64,000 nucleotides of DNA from the NCBI RefSeq assembly GCF_012971745.1, contig NZ_CP048834.1:2294001-2358000 (forward strand), read 5' to 3'. This document shows, piece by piece, positions 9,031 through 17,353 of the stretch. The stretch comes from Starkeya sp. ORNL1 (GTDB taxonomy: Bacteria; Pseudomonadota; Alphaproteobacteria; Rhizobiales; Xanthobacteraceae). Each line of letters opens with the position of its first letter. The first letter of the stretch is position 1. The position numbers and the translations under genes are program-made. The notes under the pieces were generated by a model. That model did no database searches and was not told the DNA's origin. It saw only the letters and a program-made list of their open reading frames with translations.

Positions 9031-9147
9031 AACCACCTCATCCTGAGGTGCCCGGCGAAAGCCGGGCCTCGAAGGATGCCAGTCCCCGATGGCCCTCTGC
9101 TTGAACATCCTTCGAGGCTCGCTGCGCTCGCACCTCAGGATGAGGTT
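9031..9147. repeat. Intergenic palindromic repeat, family A
   Basis: CACCTCATCCTGAGGTG at the left and its complement at the right, with internal CCTCGAAGGATG and CATCCTTCGAGG elements. It lies between the Crp-family gene and the DapA-like gene and would be translated if the latter were started at 9076. Confidence 0.85.
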
Positions 9148-9180
9148 GTGCATTCACGGGTCCAGTGTCCGATCACCCCT

Positions 9181-9196
9181 TGTCGGTTGGGCGACA
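9181..9196. promoter_or_regulatory. Crp-type palindrome, site 2 (TGTCG-N6-CGACA)
   Basis: TGTCG-GTTGGG-CGACA, exact arms, 57 bp upstream of the preferred start of the DapA-like gene at 9253 and just downstream of the Crp-family gene itself. The spacer shares TGGG with sites 1 and 3. Confidence 0.6.
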
Positions 9197-9252
9197 GCGC
9201 CATAGGCCCACGGGCGCTAGTTTTTGCTCGTGTGCCGATGGAGATGTGCCCA

Positions 9253-10182
9253 ATGCTGCTCGATGCCAATGCCTCCGGTCTGTTCCCGATCGCGCCGACG
9301 CCGTTCACGCCGGACGGGCGGATCGACGACGCCTCGGTCGACACGCTGATCGAGCGCTATCTGGCGGCAGGTGCTACCGGCGTCACCGTGCTCGGCATCA
9401 TGGGCGAGGCGCCGAAGCTGGAGCTTGAGGAATCCATCGCCGTCACCGAGCGCTTCATCGAGGGCATGGCGAAGCTGCCGGTGATTGTCGGCGTCTCCGC
9501 TCCGGGCTTCGCGGCGATGCGCTCGCTCACCCTCGCGGTGATGGAGCGCGGCGCCGCCGGGGTGATGATCGCGCCGCCGCCCTCGCTGCGCACCGACGAC
9601 CAGATCATCGGCTATTACCGACAGGCGGTGGAGGCCATCGGCCCCGACATCCCCTTCGTCATCCAGGATTATCCGCTGACGCTGACGGTGCAGATGACGC
9701 CGAAGGTGATCCGCCAGATCGTCGAGGAGCATGCCTCCTGCGTGATGCTGAAGCACGAGGATTGGCCCGGCCTGGAGAAGATCTCGACGCTGCGCGGCTT
9801 CCAGAAGGAAGGCACGCTGCGCCCGCTCTCGATCCTCACCGGCAATGGCGGGCTGTTCCTCGATTTCGAGATGGAGCGCGGCGCCGATGGCGCAATGACC
9901 GGCTATGCCTTCCCGGAGATGCTCGCCGATCTCGTGCGGCTGCAGAAGGCCGGGCGGCGTGACGAGGCGCATGATCTGTTCGACGCCCATCTGCCCTTGC
10001 TGCGCTATGAGCAGCAGCCGGGTGTCGGCCTCGCGGTGCGCAAATATGTGATGATGCGCCGTGGCTTCATCGCCTCCGATGCCCAGCGCAAGCCGGCAGC
10101 GGCGCTCACCGCGACGGCGCGGGCGGAAGTCGATTACCTGCTGGCGCGCCTCGCAAGGCGCGACGAGCGCGCTCGGGTTTGA
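9253..10182 (+). CDS. Dihydrodipicolinate synthase/N-acetylneuraminate lyase family protein
   Basis: Class I pyruvate-type aldolase/dehydratase fold (TIM barrel), 309 aa. The Schiff-base lysine is probably Lys167 (CVMLKHED) and the catalytic tyrosine Tyr140 (QDYPLT). The GTTGE signature of true DapA is GIMGE here, so it is unlikely to be the lysine-biosynthesis enzyme; a sugar-acid or hydroxy-oxo-acid lyase or dehydratase fits better. I chose ATG 9253 because GGAG at 9240-9243 is well spaced. Starts at 9238 and 9244 are possible, and starting at 9076 would translate the family A repeat. It stands alone between repeats and has its own Crp-type site. Confidence 0.88.
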   Translation: MLLDANASGLFPIAPTPFTPDGRIDDASVDTLIERYLAAGATGVTVLGIMGEAPKLELEESIAVTERFIEGMAKLPVIVGVSAPGFAAMRSLTLAVMERGAAGVMIAPPPSLRTDDQIIGYYRQAVEAIGPDIPFVIQDYPLTLTVQMTPKVIRQIVEEHASCVMLKHEDWPGLEKISTLRGFQKEGTLRPLSILTGNGGLFLDFEMERGADGAMTGYAFPEMLADLVRLQKAGRRDEAHDLFDAHLPLLRYEQQPGVGLAVRKYVMMRRGFIASDAQRKPAAALTATARAEVDYLLARLARRDERARV

Positions 10183-10213
10183 GGGCCGTCAAGGCTTCTC
10201 CGACCGTCTCCAT

Positions 10214-10327
10214 TCCCTCTCCCCGATGGGGAGAGGTGGCCCGCGAAGCGGGTCGGTGAGGGGGCGCACCATCCGCGGAGCCGCGCAGACCCCTCACCCC
10301 TGCCCTCTCCCCAATGGGGCGAGGGGC
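10214..10327. repeat. Intergenic palindromic repeat, family B
   Basis: CCCTCTCCCC/GGGGAGAGG stems enclose GTGGCCCGCGAAGCGGGTC. It lies between two convergent genes (DapA-like and SDR) and could serve as a two-way terminator-like hairpin. Confidence 0.85.
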
Positions 10328-10338
10328 AAGGCCATGCC

Positions 10339-11103
10339 TCACGGCATCAGCCGGCCGCCATTCACGTCGATGATCGCACCGGTGATGTAGCCGCTCATCT
10401 GCGTCGAGCCGAGGAACAGATACGAGCCGACCAGGTCCTCGGCGAGGCCGAGCCGGTTCAGCGGCACGCTGGCCTTCACGCTGTCCAGCCGCTCGCGCGG
10501 CGTGCCCTCATGGAACGGGGTGAGGATGAGGCCGGGGGCGATGGCGTTGACGCGAATATTGTCGGCGGCGAACTCCATCGCCATGCCCTTGCTCAGCGCG
10601 TGCACCGCCGCCTTGGCCGCGGCATAGATCGACGAGCCGGCGCGCCCGCCATTGCGGCCGGCGACCGAGCCGGTGTTGATGACGGAGCCCCTGCCCGACG
10701 CCCTCAAGGCCGGCAAGGCGGCATGCGTCACCGCCAGGATGGAGCGCACATTGAGGTCCATCATCCGGTCATAGGCGTCGTCGTCATACTTGCTGAGCGG
10801 AACCAGGTCGGTGAGGCCGCCGGCATTGTTGACGAGGATGTCCAGCCCGCCGAGGCGGGCGATCGCCTGCTCCACCATCGCCCGCGCCGCATCGGGCTTG
10901 CTGACGTCGCCCGACACCAGCACGGCGTCCTGGCCGGCGGCCTCGATCTCGTCGACCAGCGCCGTGGCCGCAGCCTCGCCGCGGAAATAATGCACCGCCA
11001 CCTTGGCGCCGTGCGCGGCGAAGCCCTTGGCCACCGCCGCGCCGATGCCGGAGCTGGCGCCCGTCACCAGGACGCGCGCGCCCTGCAGATCATCCAATAT
11101 CAT
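10339..11103 (-). CDS. Classical SDR-family oxidoreductase
   Basis: 254-aa NAD(P)-dependent short-chain dehydrogenase/reductase with a complete active site: TGASSGIG (14-21), NNAG (92-95), Asn118, Ser146, Tyr160 and Lys164 (YAAAKAA). FabG/glucose-dehydrogenase-like length. It is the last gene of the leftward ABC-importer operon, 28 bp after the hydroxyacid dehydrogenase stop. It probably oxidises or reduces a hydroxyl on the imported compound. Contrast the SDR at 1015-1812, which has lost Tyr and Lys. Confidence 0.92.
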   Translation of the reverse strand: MILDDLQGARVLVTGASSGIGAAVAKGFAAHGAKVAVHYFRGEAAATALVDEIEAAGQDAVLVSGDVSKPDAARAMVEQAIARLGGLDILVNNAGGLTDLVPLSKYDDDAYDRMMDLNVRSILAVTHAALPALRASGRGSVINTGSVAGRNGGRAGSSIYAAAKAAVHALSKGMAMEFAADNIRVNAIAPGLILTPFHEGTPRERLDSVKASVPLNRLGLAEDLVGSYLFLGSTQMSGYITGAIIDVNGGRLMP

Positions 11104-11131
11104 CGTCTTGCCCCTCTCGATTGGCTTCAGT

Positions 11132-12127
11132 TCAGCGTGACGGCGCCCGCGGCGCGGCCGGGGCCACGATCAGGTCGCGCGGCCGGATCGGTTCGCCACG
11201 CAGGAACGCCGCTATGTTATCGAAGGAATGGCCGGCCATGATCGGTACGTCGTCCATCAGGCTGCCCGCCGAATGCGGGGTGAGGACGACATTGTCGAGC
11301 GCGCGCAACGGCGAATCCGGGCGCAGCGGCTCCTCGCTGAACACATCGAGGCCGGCGCCGGCGAGCCGGCCGCTGGCAAGCGCCGCGACCAGGTCCGTCT
11401 CCACCACGAGATCGCCGCGCGCGACATTGATGAGCGTCGCGCCCGGCTTCATCCGGGCGATCGCGGCACGATCGATCATGCCGACATTGGCGCCGCCGCC
11501 GGGGCAATGCAGCGTGATGAGGTCGCTACGCCCCAGCAACTCATCGAACGTCGCGAAGCTGGCGCCATGCGCCAGCTCCTCAGCCACCGCGCCGCCGCGC
11601 TTGTAATAGAGCACGGTGCCGTCGAAGCCGCGCAGCTGGCGGGCGACGGCGCGGCCGATATTGCCGAAACCGATGATGCCCACCGTCTTGCCATAGAGCC
11701 GCTGCCCGACGGGCCGGATATCTCCGGAGATCCAGCGGCACTCACGCAAGGCGCGGTCGGCCAGCGGAATGCGCCGCAGCGTGGCGAGCATCAGCGCGAT
11801 CGCGTGCTCGCCGATAGTGTCGGCATTGACGCCGGCGGTGATGGCGACCGTGATGCCATGCCGCTCGGCCGCGGCGACATCGATCTTCTCATAGCCGGTG
11901 CCCCATTTCTGGATGAAGCGCAGGCGCGGCGCGCGCCGCATCATCGCGTCGGTGACCGGGGCGGTGACGAGCAGCACGTCGCTTTCGGTGAGCGTCGCTT
12001 CGGTCATGTCTTCCGGCCGCTCGGCGAAGGACAATTCGAAATTCGCCGGGGCGCAGCGGCGGATCATCGCCTCGGCATGGCGATCGAACACGAGCCCCAG
12101 GCAGGCGATGCGGATGGCGGCGGTCAC
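11132..12127 (-). CDS. D-2-hydroxyacid dehydrogenase family protein, copy 1
   Basis: 331 aa. The Rossmann motif GFGNIG is at 153-158. The catalytic triad is Arg237 (VARGDL), Glu266 (FSEEPL) and His285 (TPHSAG). It interconverts 2-oxo and D-2-hydroxy acids. The second-strand residues after YY are Lys-Arg (176-177) where NAD-preferring relatives have Asp, suggesting NADP(H) use (inference). Clearly paralogous to the protein at 17354-18367, including the N-terminal CLG.VFD segment. Lies between the ABC ATPase and the SDR, same strand. Confidence 0.9.
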   Translation of the reverse strand: MTAAIRIACLGLVFDRHAEAMIRRCAPANFELSFAERPEDMTEATLTESDVLLVTAPVTDAMMRRAPRLRFIQKWGTGYEKIDVAAAERHGITVAITAGVNADTIGEHAIALMLATLRRIPLADRALRECRWISGDIRPVGQRLYGKTVGIIGFGNIGRAVARQLRGFDGTVLYYKRGGAVAEELAHGASFATFDELLGRSDLITLHCPGGGANVGMIDRAAIARMKPGATLINVARGDLVVETDLVAALASGRLAGAGLDVFSEEPLRPDSPLRALDNVVLTPHSAGSLMDDVPIMAGHSFDNIAAFLRGEPIRPRDLIVAPAAPRAPSR

Positions 12128-12145
12128 GCGATGCTCTCCGCTCTG

Positions 12146-13249
12146 TCAGCTCACGACCAGGCCGGTCCGGGTATCGATGACATGCATCTGGTTCAAATCC
12201 GCGGCGAGGCGCATCGGCCGGCCCTCCTGCGCGCCGCTGTCCGGCGGCAGGCGCGCGCAGATCTCGGTGTCGGCCATGCGGAAATAGACGAAGGATTCCA
12301 GCCCCACCGGCTCGACGATGCTGATGACGGTATCGAACGCCGCCTCGCCCGGCGGCAGCGGCTCGCGCGCCGCGGAGAAATGCTCGGGGCGAAGGCCAAG
12401 CAGCAGGTCGCCGCGTCCGGCAAGGCCGGCATAGCGCGCCCGGCGCTCGGCCGGGACCGGCAGCACCAGCCCCTGCCCCAGTTGCATGACAAGCCCATCG
12501 CCTTCCGCCTTCATCTCGAAGGGGAGGAAATTCATCGAGGGTGAGCCGATGAAGCCGGCCACGAACTGCGTCGCCGGTGCGTGGTAGAGATCGTGCGGCG
12601 TGCCGATCTGCTCGATCCGCCCCTTGTTCATCACCACGATGCGGTCGGCCAGGGTGAGCGCCTCGACCTGGTCGTGGGTGACATAGACCGTGGTGGTGCG
12701 CACCTTCTGGCGCAGCCGCTTGATCTCGGTGCGCATCTGCACCCGAAGCTGGGCATCGAGGTTCGACAGCGGCTCGTCGAACAGGAACACCTTGGGCTGG
12801 CGCACGATGGCGCGGCCCATGGCGACGCGCTGGCGCTGGCCGCCGGAAAGCTGCTTCGGCTTGCGCGACAGCAATTCCTCGATGTTGAGGATGCGCGCCG
12901 CCTCGCTCACGCGCTGCTCGATGACGTCGCGCGGCGTGCGCTGCTGGCGCAGGCCGAACGACATGTTCTCCTTCACCGTCATGTGCGGGTAGAGCGCGTA
13001 GCTCTGGAACACCATGGCGATGTCGCGATCCTTCGGCGCGACATCGGTGACGTCGCGCCCGCCAATGCTGATCACGCCGTCGGTGACCTCCTCCAGGCCG
13101 GCGATCATCCGCAGCGTCGTCGACTTGCCGCACCCCGACGGGCCGACCAGCGCGACGAACTCCTCGTTCGCGATCTTGAGGTCGATTCCCCGGACAACTT
13201 CGACATCGCCGAACCGCTTGACGACGCTTTCCAGGTTTACTTCAGCCAT
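12146..13249 (-). CDS. Sugar-type ABC transporter ATP-binding protein (MalK/UgpC class)
   Basis: 367 aa. Walker A GPSGCGKST (about 36-44), Q-loop, signature LSGGQRQRV, Walker B VFLFDEP, and a C-terminal OB/TOBE regulatory domain of about 130 residues as in MalK. It energises import by the binding protein encoded upstream (13425-14735). The operon contains no permease, which is unusual; the MalF-like permease at 1-773 carries the same operator type. A family B repeat separates it from the binding-protein gene. Confidence 0.93.
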   Translation of the reverse strand: MAEVNLESVVKRFGDVEVVRGIDLKIANEEFVALVGPSGCGKSTTLRMIAGLEEVTDGVISIGGRDVTDVAPKDRDIAMVFQSYALYPHMTVKENMSFGLRQQRTPRDVIEQRVSEAARILNIEELLSRKPKQLSGGQRQRVAMGRAIVRQPKVFLFDEPLSNLDAQLRVQMRTEIKRLRQKVRTTTVYVTHDQVEALTLADRIVVMNKGRIEQIGTPHDLYHAPATQFVAGFIGSPSMNFLPFEMKAEGDGLVMQLGQGLVLPVPAERRARYAGLAGRGDLLLGLRPEHFSAAREPLPPGEAAFDTVISIVEPVGLESFVYFRMADTEICARLPPDSGAQEGRPMRLAADLNQMHVIDTRTGLVVS

Positions 13250-13283
13250 TGGTCACCGTTGGTCCTGTTACGCCTGACTTTAC

Positions 13284-13398
13284 TTCCCTCTCCCCGTCGG
13301 GGAGAGGTGGCCCGTGAAGCGGGTCGGTGAGGGGGAGCACGATTGCGGAGCGTAGAAGACCCCTCACCCCTACCCTCTCCCCAACGGGGAGAGGGGGA
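13284..13398. repeat. Intergenic palindromic repeat, family B
   Basis: Same CCCTCTCCCC/GGGGAGAGG stem arrangement as 3901 and 10214. It lies between the binding-protein gene and the ATPase gene of one operon, again just after a binding-protein gene as at 3901. Confidence 0.85.
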
Positions 13399-13424
13399 AA
13401 GTCCTGGGGATGACGAACCGCTCC

Positions 13425-14735
13425 TCACGCCTCGCCGCGCAGGAACTTGGCGCCTTGCTGGTTGAACTGGGCGGCGGTGATGTTGCCCTTCACCGCTTCC
13501 TGCCAGTAGGGCGGGATCTTGTCCTGGAAGTTGGTCCAGTGCGGATGGGCGTAGGGCGGCGTCCACCAGGTGTCGAGATGGTCCAGCGACATGCGGATGA
13601 AGCGGTTGTCCTGGAACACCGGCCGCTTGGAGAGCGAGGTGCGCACCGGCGGCACCATGCGGTTGGCGGTGAACAGCATCGCCGCGTCGCCGCTGGCGAT
13701 GAACTTCATGAACTCCCAGGCCGCGTCCTTCTCCTTGCAGCTGGAGACCATCATCGGGCCTTCGGGATTGGCGATCATGTAGTGCTTGTCCAGCACCCGC
13801 GGGTTCTGCGTCCCCTGGATGGCGTCGCCGAGCGCGGTGATCAGCGCCGGGCTCGCATGGGGGCCATAAGACCACATGCCGCAACGGCCCTTTTCCATCA
13901 GCGCATAAAGCTCGCGATAGCCGTCGGTGGCCGCCGTGGGCTGGGCCGACTTGTCGCGCAACGCCATGCCGAGCCACTTGTCGGTGACCGCGATACCGGC
14001 GGGAGAGTCGAAATCAACCGTGCCGTCCGGGGTCGCGAACTGCACGCCGGCGCTGGCCCAGATCGGGAAGATGATCTGGATCGCCGAGGCGGTCTGGCCG
14101 CGCATGGCGTAGCCGTAGCGGTCCGGCGGGTTGGAGATCGCCTTCGCGGTGGCGATGAACTCGTCATAGGTCTCCGGCGGATTCAGCCCGGCGGCCTTGA
14201 GCCAGTCAGCCCGATAATACAGGAAATAGGGAATGCTGGTCTGCGGCAGGAACAGGAAGGGCTGGCCCTTCTTGGAGCGGGTCTGCTCCATGATGTTCGG
14301 GAAGAAGTCGGACTTCTCGTCCCATTTGTTGAAGCGGTCCTCGATCGGCTCGAGGATGCCGTTGTCGAAATAGTCCTGCACCCAGTACTGGATGGTGTTG
14401 ATCACGTCCGGCGGCGCGCCGGCGGCATAGGACACCACCAGTTTCTTGCGGGCCTCCATCACCGCCATGTTGGCGTCGAGCTCGACCTCGATGAAGTCCT
14501 GCGACTTGTTGAACATCGCGACGGAGTCGACCGAGATCTTCTGGTGATTGGGGTTGTCGGCCCAGTTCCAGAAGGTAAGCTTCACTTTCTTGCGCACCGC
14601 CGGCGAGGCGACCTGCGCGCTCGCCCGCTTCGAGACGGCAAGCGCGCCGGCTCCGCCGAGCGCGAGTGCAAGCGCCTGCCGGCGGGTGACGGCGGAGCCG
14701 GTGCCGTTCCGCGTGCCAGAATTCCGTTTTCCCAC
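13425..14735 (-). CDS. ABC transporter substrate-binding protein, sugar class, probable Tat export
   Basis: Extracellular solute-binding protein family 1, about 436 aa. A twin-arginine leader (TRRQALALALGGAGA) ends at about RASAQ. I chose the GTG at 14735 because GGGAGGA sits 5-6 bases before it; ATGs at 14759 and 14774 lack a good ribosome site. The mature part opens KLTFWNWADNPNHQ, typical of carbohydrate binders. First gene of the leftward operon ATPase-hydroxyacid dehydrogenase-SDR, with a Crp-type site 148 bp upstream. Ligand unknown; a sugar or polyol acid would fit the neighbours. Confidence 0.88.
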   Translation of the reverse strand: MGKRNSGTRNGTGSAVTRRQALALALGGAGALAVSKRASAQVASPAVRKKVKLTFWNWADNPNHQKISVDSVAMFNKSQDFIEVELDANMAVMEARKKLVVSYAAGAPPDVINTIQYWVQDYFDNGILEPIEDRFNKWDEKSDFFPNIMEQTRSKKGQPFLFLPQTSIPYFLYYRADWLKAAGLNPPETYDEFIATAKAISNPPDRYGYAMRGQTASAIQIIFPIWASAGVQFATPDGTVDFDSPAGIAVTDKWLGMALRDKSAQPTAATDGYRELYALMEKGRCGMWSYGPHASPALITALGDAIQGTQNPRVLDKHYMIANPEGPMMVSSCKEKDAAWEFMKFIASGDAAMLFTANRMVPPVRTSLSKRPVFQDNRFIRMSLDHLDTWWTPPYAHPHWTNFQDKIPPYWQEAVKGNITAAQFNQQGAKFLRGEA

Positions 14736-14882
14736 AGTGTTCCTCCCGAGCTTATTCATTTGTGATTGCTTCATTCTTCGCGACCGGCCACGTGCTCGCG
14801 CCGCAGGCGAGCGAGCCGCCCCATGGCAGCCTCCCGAGGGGTCTGGGCGTTGCGGAAAATAAGCGGGCCGTCCTCCAGCAAT

Positions 14883-14898
14883 TGTCGCCTGGGCGACA
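14883..14898. promoter_or_regulatory. Crp-type palindrome, site 3 (TGTCG-N6-CGACA)
   Basis: TGTCG-CCTGGG-CGACA, exact arms. It is 148 bp from the GTG of the leftward ABC binding-protein gene. Confidence 0.6.
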
Positions 14899-14946
14899 TG
14901 AGCGGTCCGGCGCGGCGTTTCTCGGAGTTGCGCTCCCCTATCCACC

Positions 14947-14976
14947 CTCATCCCCGGACTTGATCCGGGGGATGAG
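14947..14976. repeat. Palindrome, family C (CTCATCCCCGGA...)
   Basis: CTCATCCCCGGA and TCCGGGGGATGAG form a near-perfect stem around a 5-base loop. This motif is widespread in alphaproteobacterial intergenic DNA. It lies between the two Crp-type sites. Confidence 0.7.
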
Positions 14977-15029
14977 GACCAATCGGAGTTTTCGGTCGGG
15001 CTATCAGCCGCCGTCAGCGCCGCGCCCAC

Positions 15030-15045
15030 TGTCGTTGAGGCGACA
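15030..15045. promoter_or_regulatory. Crp-type palindrome, site 4 (TGTCG-N6-CGACA)
   Basis: TGTCG-TTGAGG-CGACA, exact arms, 161 bp upstream of the TTT-2 binding-protein start. Confidence 0.6.
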
Positions 15046-15205
15046 TTTCCGGGATTGGGAACGCGCTATCGTGCCCCCGCCTCGAACCATTCGCATCACG
15101 CCATCAAGGCCAAGACATCGCGAGCATTCGCGGTACGGAACACCGGGACCCAATAATCATAGCGGCCGAAGAGCTGCCAATAGAACCGATCTGGAGGAAA
15201 TCCTT

Positions 15206-16180
15206 ATGAAGGCGATACTTGCGGCCACCTTGACGGCGATCGCTGCATTGTGGGGCGTGCCGGCCAACGCGCAGTCGAGCGACTATCCGAACAAGCCGAT
15301 CCGCATCGTGGTGCCGTTCGCGCCGGGCGGCGGTACCGACCTTACCGCCCGCATCGTCGGCGACGCGCTCTCCAAGGCCTGGGGCCAGAGTGTCATCGTC
15401 GACAACCGTCCGGGCGCCTCCTCGCAGATCGGCATCGACTTCGTCGCCAAGTCCCCGCCCGACGGCTACACGCTGCTGTGGGCCTCGTCCGACGGCATCA
15501 GCATCCTGCCGGCGGTGAAGCCGACCGTGCCCTACAAGATTCCCGACGGTTTCGAGTTCGTCTCGACCTTCGCCGCCTATCCGCTGATCCTGGCGGTGAA
15601 TGCGAAGCTGCCGATCAAGAACATGAAGGAGTTCGTCGAATACGCGAAGGCCCATCCCGGCCAGATGAATTATTCGAGCTCCGGCGCGGGCGGCGGTGGA
15701 CATTTGCTGCCGGCCTACATCGCCAAGGAGATCGGCGTCGAGATGAACCATGTGCCGTATGACAGCGGCGCGCAGACCGTCGTCGCCGTCGCCGGCGGCC
15801 ACGCCGATTTCGGCACCGCCGCGCCCTCCAGCACCGCGCCCTATGTCGAAGGCGGCACGGTCCGCGCCATCGCCACCACCGGCAAGGGGCGCACGTCGCT
15901 GCTGCCGAGCGTGCCGACCATGGCGGAGGAAGGCTACCCGCAATTCACCGAGGACCTGTTCTACGGCATGTTCGCCCCGGCGGGCACGCCGGCCGACATC
16001 GTCGCCAAGCTGCGCGACGGCGTGCAGGCGGTGCTCAAGCAGCAGGCCACCGTCGACCGCCTTCACACGATGGGCCTCGAGCCGCTCGGCCTCACCGGCA
16101 ACGACTACAAGCAGTTCGTCGTCAACGACCTGAAGCGGTGGGGCGACATCGCCAAGGCCATCGACTTCAAGCTGCGCTGA
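15206..16180 (+). CDS. TTT substrate-binding protein, TctC/Bug family (system 2)
   Basis: 324-aa periplasmic binding protein with a signal peptide ending about residue 22 (PANA). The Bug motif IVVPFAPGGGTD follows near residues 34-45. The start ATG 15206 is set by GGAGGA at 15193-15198. First gene of a rightward operon that continues with a PAL-like propeller, a hydroxyacid dehydrogenase, TctB, TctA and a hydrolase. A GC-rich hairpin just after its stop (16206-16232) may uncouple its expression from the rest. Confidence 0.92.
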   Translation: MKAILAATLTAIAALWGVPANAQSSDYPNKPIRIVVPFAPGGGTDLTARIVGDALSKAWGQSVIVDNRPGASSQIGIDFVAKSPPDGYTLLWASSDGISILPAVKPTVPYKIPDGFEFVSTFAAYPLILAVNAKLPIKNMKEFVEYAKAHPGQMNYSSSGAGGGGHLLPAYIAKEIGVEMNHVPYDSGAQTVVAVAGGHADFGTAAPSSTAPYVEGGTVRAIATTGKGRTSLLPSVPTMAEEGYPQFTEDLFYGMFAPAGTPADIVAKLRDGVQAVLKQQATVDRLHTMGLEPLGLTGNDYKQFVVNDLKRWGDIAKAIDFKLR

Positions 16181-16205
16181 TCGCGCCGGACTACTTCGGA
16201 ACGAC

Positions 16206-16232
16206 GGTGCGCAGCCGGACGCGCTGCGCACC
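16206..16232 (+). promoter_or_regulatory. Intercistronic hairpin after TctC
   Basis: GGTGCGCAG and CTGCGCACC, perfect 9-bp arms around an 8- to 9-base loop, 25 bp after the binding-protein stop. No T-tract follows, so it is more likely an mRNA-stabilising or partial-termination hairpin than a full terminator. Such hairpins often follow binding-protein genes. Confidence 0.5.
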
Positions 16233-16320
16233 GATACGCAGAGCCAACCACGACACGTTTGATCGAGAGCATTGCACTCGGGCCGCCTGCGGCCACCGGG
16301 ATGCGGGAGAATGATTGCCG

Positions 16321-17322
16321 ATGGCCTACGGAGCGCACAAGTTCGAATACGAGGTGATTCAAGGGTGGCAGCAGCTTCCCGAAGGCTGGTCCTTCATCGA
16401 GGTCTGCGGCGTCGCCGTCGATTCCAGGGACCGCGTCTATGTCTTCAATCGCGGCGAGCACCCGGTCATCGTCTTCGACAAGGAAGGCAAGTTCCTCAAC
16501 GCCTGGGGCAAGGGCATCTTCGCCAGCCCGCACGGCATCTACATCGACAAGGACGACACCGTCTATCTCACCGACGATGCCGACCACACGGTGCGGATCT
16601 TCGATACCGACGGCAATCTGAAGATGATGCTCGGCGAGCCGGGCGTCGCCTCGCAGACCGGCTATGAGATCGGCGTCAGCCCGGTGCTCTATGGCGGCCA
16701 GCCGTTCAACCGCGTGACCAATGTCGCCAAGGCGCCCAACGGCGACCTCTATATCAGCGACGGCTACGGCAATGCCCGGGTGCATCGCTTTTCGGCGGAC
16801 GGCAAGCACAAGACCTCGTGGGGCCAGCCGGGCACCGGCCCCGGCCAGTTCAATCTGGTGCATGCGGTCGCGGTCGACAGTTCGGGCCGCGTCTATGTCG
16901 CCGACCGCGAGAATTCCCGGGTGCAGATCTTCACCGCCGATGGCGTGTTCCTGAATGCGTGGAACTGGGTCGGGCGGCCGAACGACATCTTCATCGACGA
17001 CCAGGATTTCATCCACATCGCCGAGCTCGGTTGGGCCAAGCCGATCGGCTACCACGTCCATGACAAGGCCTGCCAATGCCCGCCGGCGGGCCATGACCCG
17101 ATCGCCCGCGTTACGGTGTGCGATCCCGACGGCAAGGTGGTGGCGCGCTTCGGCGGCCCGGATCCGCTCAAGCCCGGCAATTTCATCGCCCCGCACGGCC
17201 TGTGGTGCGATTCCTGCGGCGACCTCTATGTCGGCGAAGTGATCGTGCGCGGCGGCGCTGTCGATTTCCTGGCGCCCCTCACTCCCCATTCCTTCCAGAA
17301 GTTCAAGCGCTCGGGGCGCTAG
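16321..17322 (+). CDS. PAL-like six-bladed beta-propeller (NHL repeats), copy 3
   Basis: 333 aa, the third PAL-like propeller of the window and more diverged than the tandem pair. It keeps Arg44 (VFNRG), His71 (SPHGI), Tyr149 (SDGYGN), His181 (LVHAV) and His292 (APHGL), the positions expected for PAL metal and substrate binding, plus DRENSRVQ. It has an insertion at about 108-128 and a Cys/His-rich stretch at 246-258 (HDKACQCPPAGHD) not found in the other two. ATG 16321 follows GGGAGA at 16305-16310. No signal peptide. Embedded in the TTT-2 operon; the same importer/propeller pairing is seen at 4-7 kb. Confidence 0.8.
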   Translation: MAYGAHKFEYEVIQGWQQLPEGWSFIEVCGVAVDSRDRVYVFNRGEHPVIVFDKEGKFLNAWGKGIFASPHGIYIDKDDTVYLTDDADHTVRIFDTDGNLKMMLGEPGVASQTGYEIGVSPVLYGGQPFNRVTNVAKAPNGDLYISDGYGNARVHRFSADGKHKTSWGQPGTGPGQFNLVHAVAVDSSGRVYVADRENSRVQIFTADGVFLNAWNWVGRPNDIFIDDQDFIHIAELGWAKPIGYHVHDKACQCPPAGHDPIARVTVCDPDGKVVARFGGPDPLKPGNFIAPHGLWCDSCGDLYVGEVIVRGGAVDFLAPLTPHSFQKFKRSGR

Positions 17323-17353
17323 AGCCATTCTCGGCACCATCCGGAGATCGGTC

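Larger units (their letters stand above)
14736..15205. other. Divergent promoter region between ABC and TTT-2 operons
   Basis: 470 bp with no convincing gene. It holds two exact Crp-type palindromes (14883-14898 and 15030-15045) and one family C palindrome (14947-14976). The two palindromes lie 148 bp from the leftward start and 161 bp from the rightward start, so each probably serves one operon. Confidence 0.7.

Noticed and set aside
9076..9252. Longer N-terminus for the DapA-like protein
   Set aside because: Would translate the family A repeat and the Crp-type site; GGAG before 9253 fits a normal-length protein.
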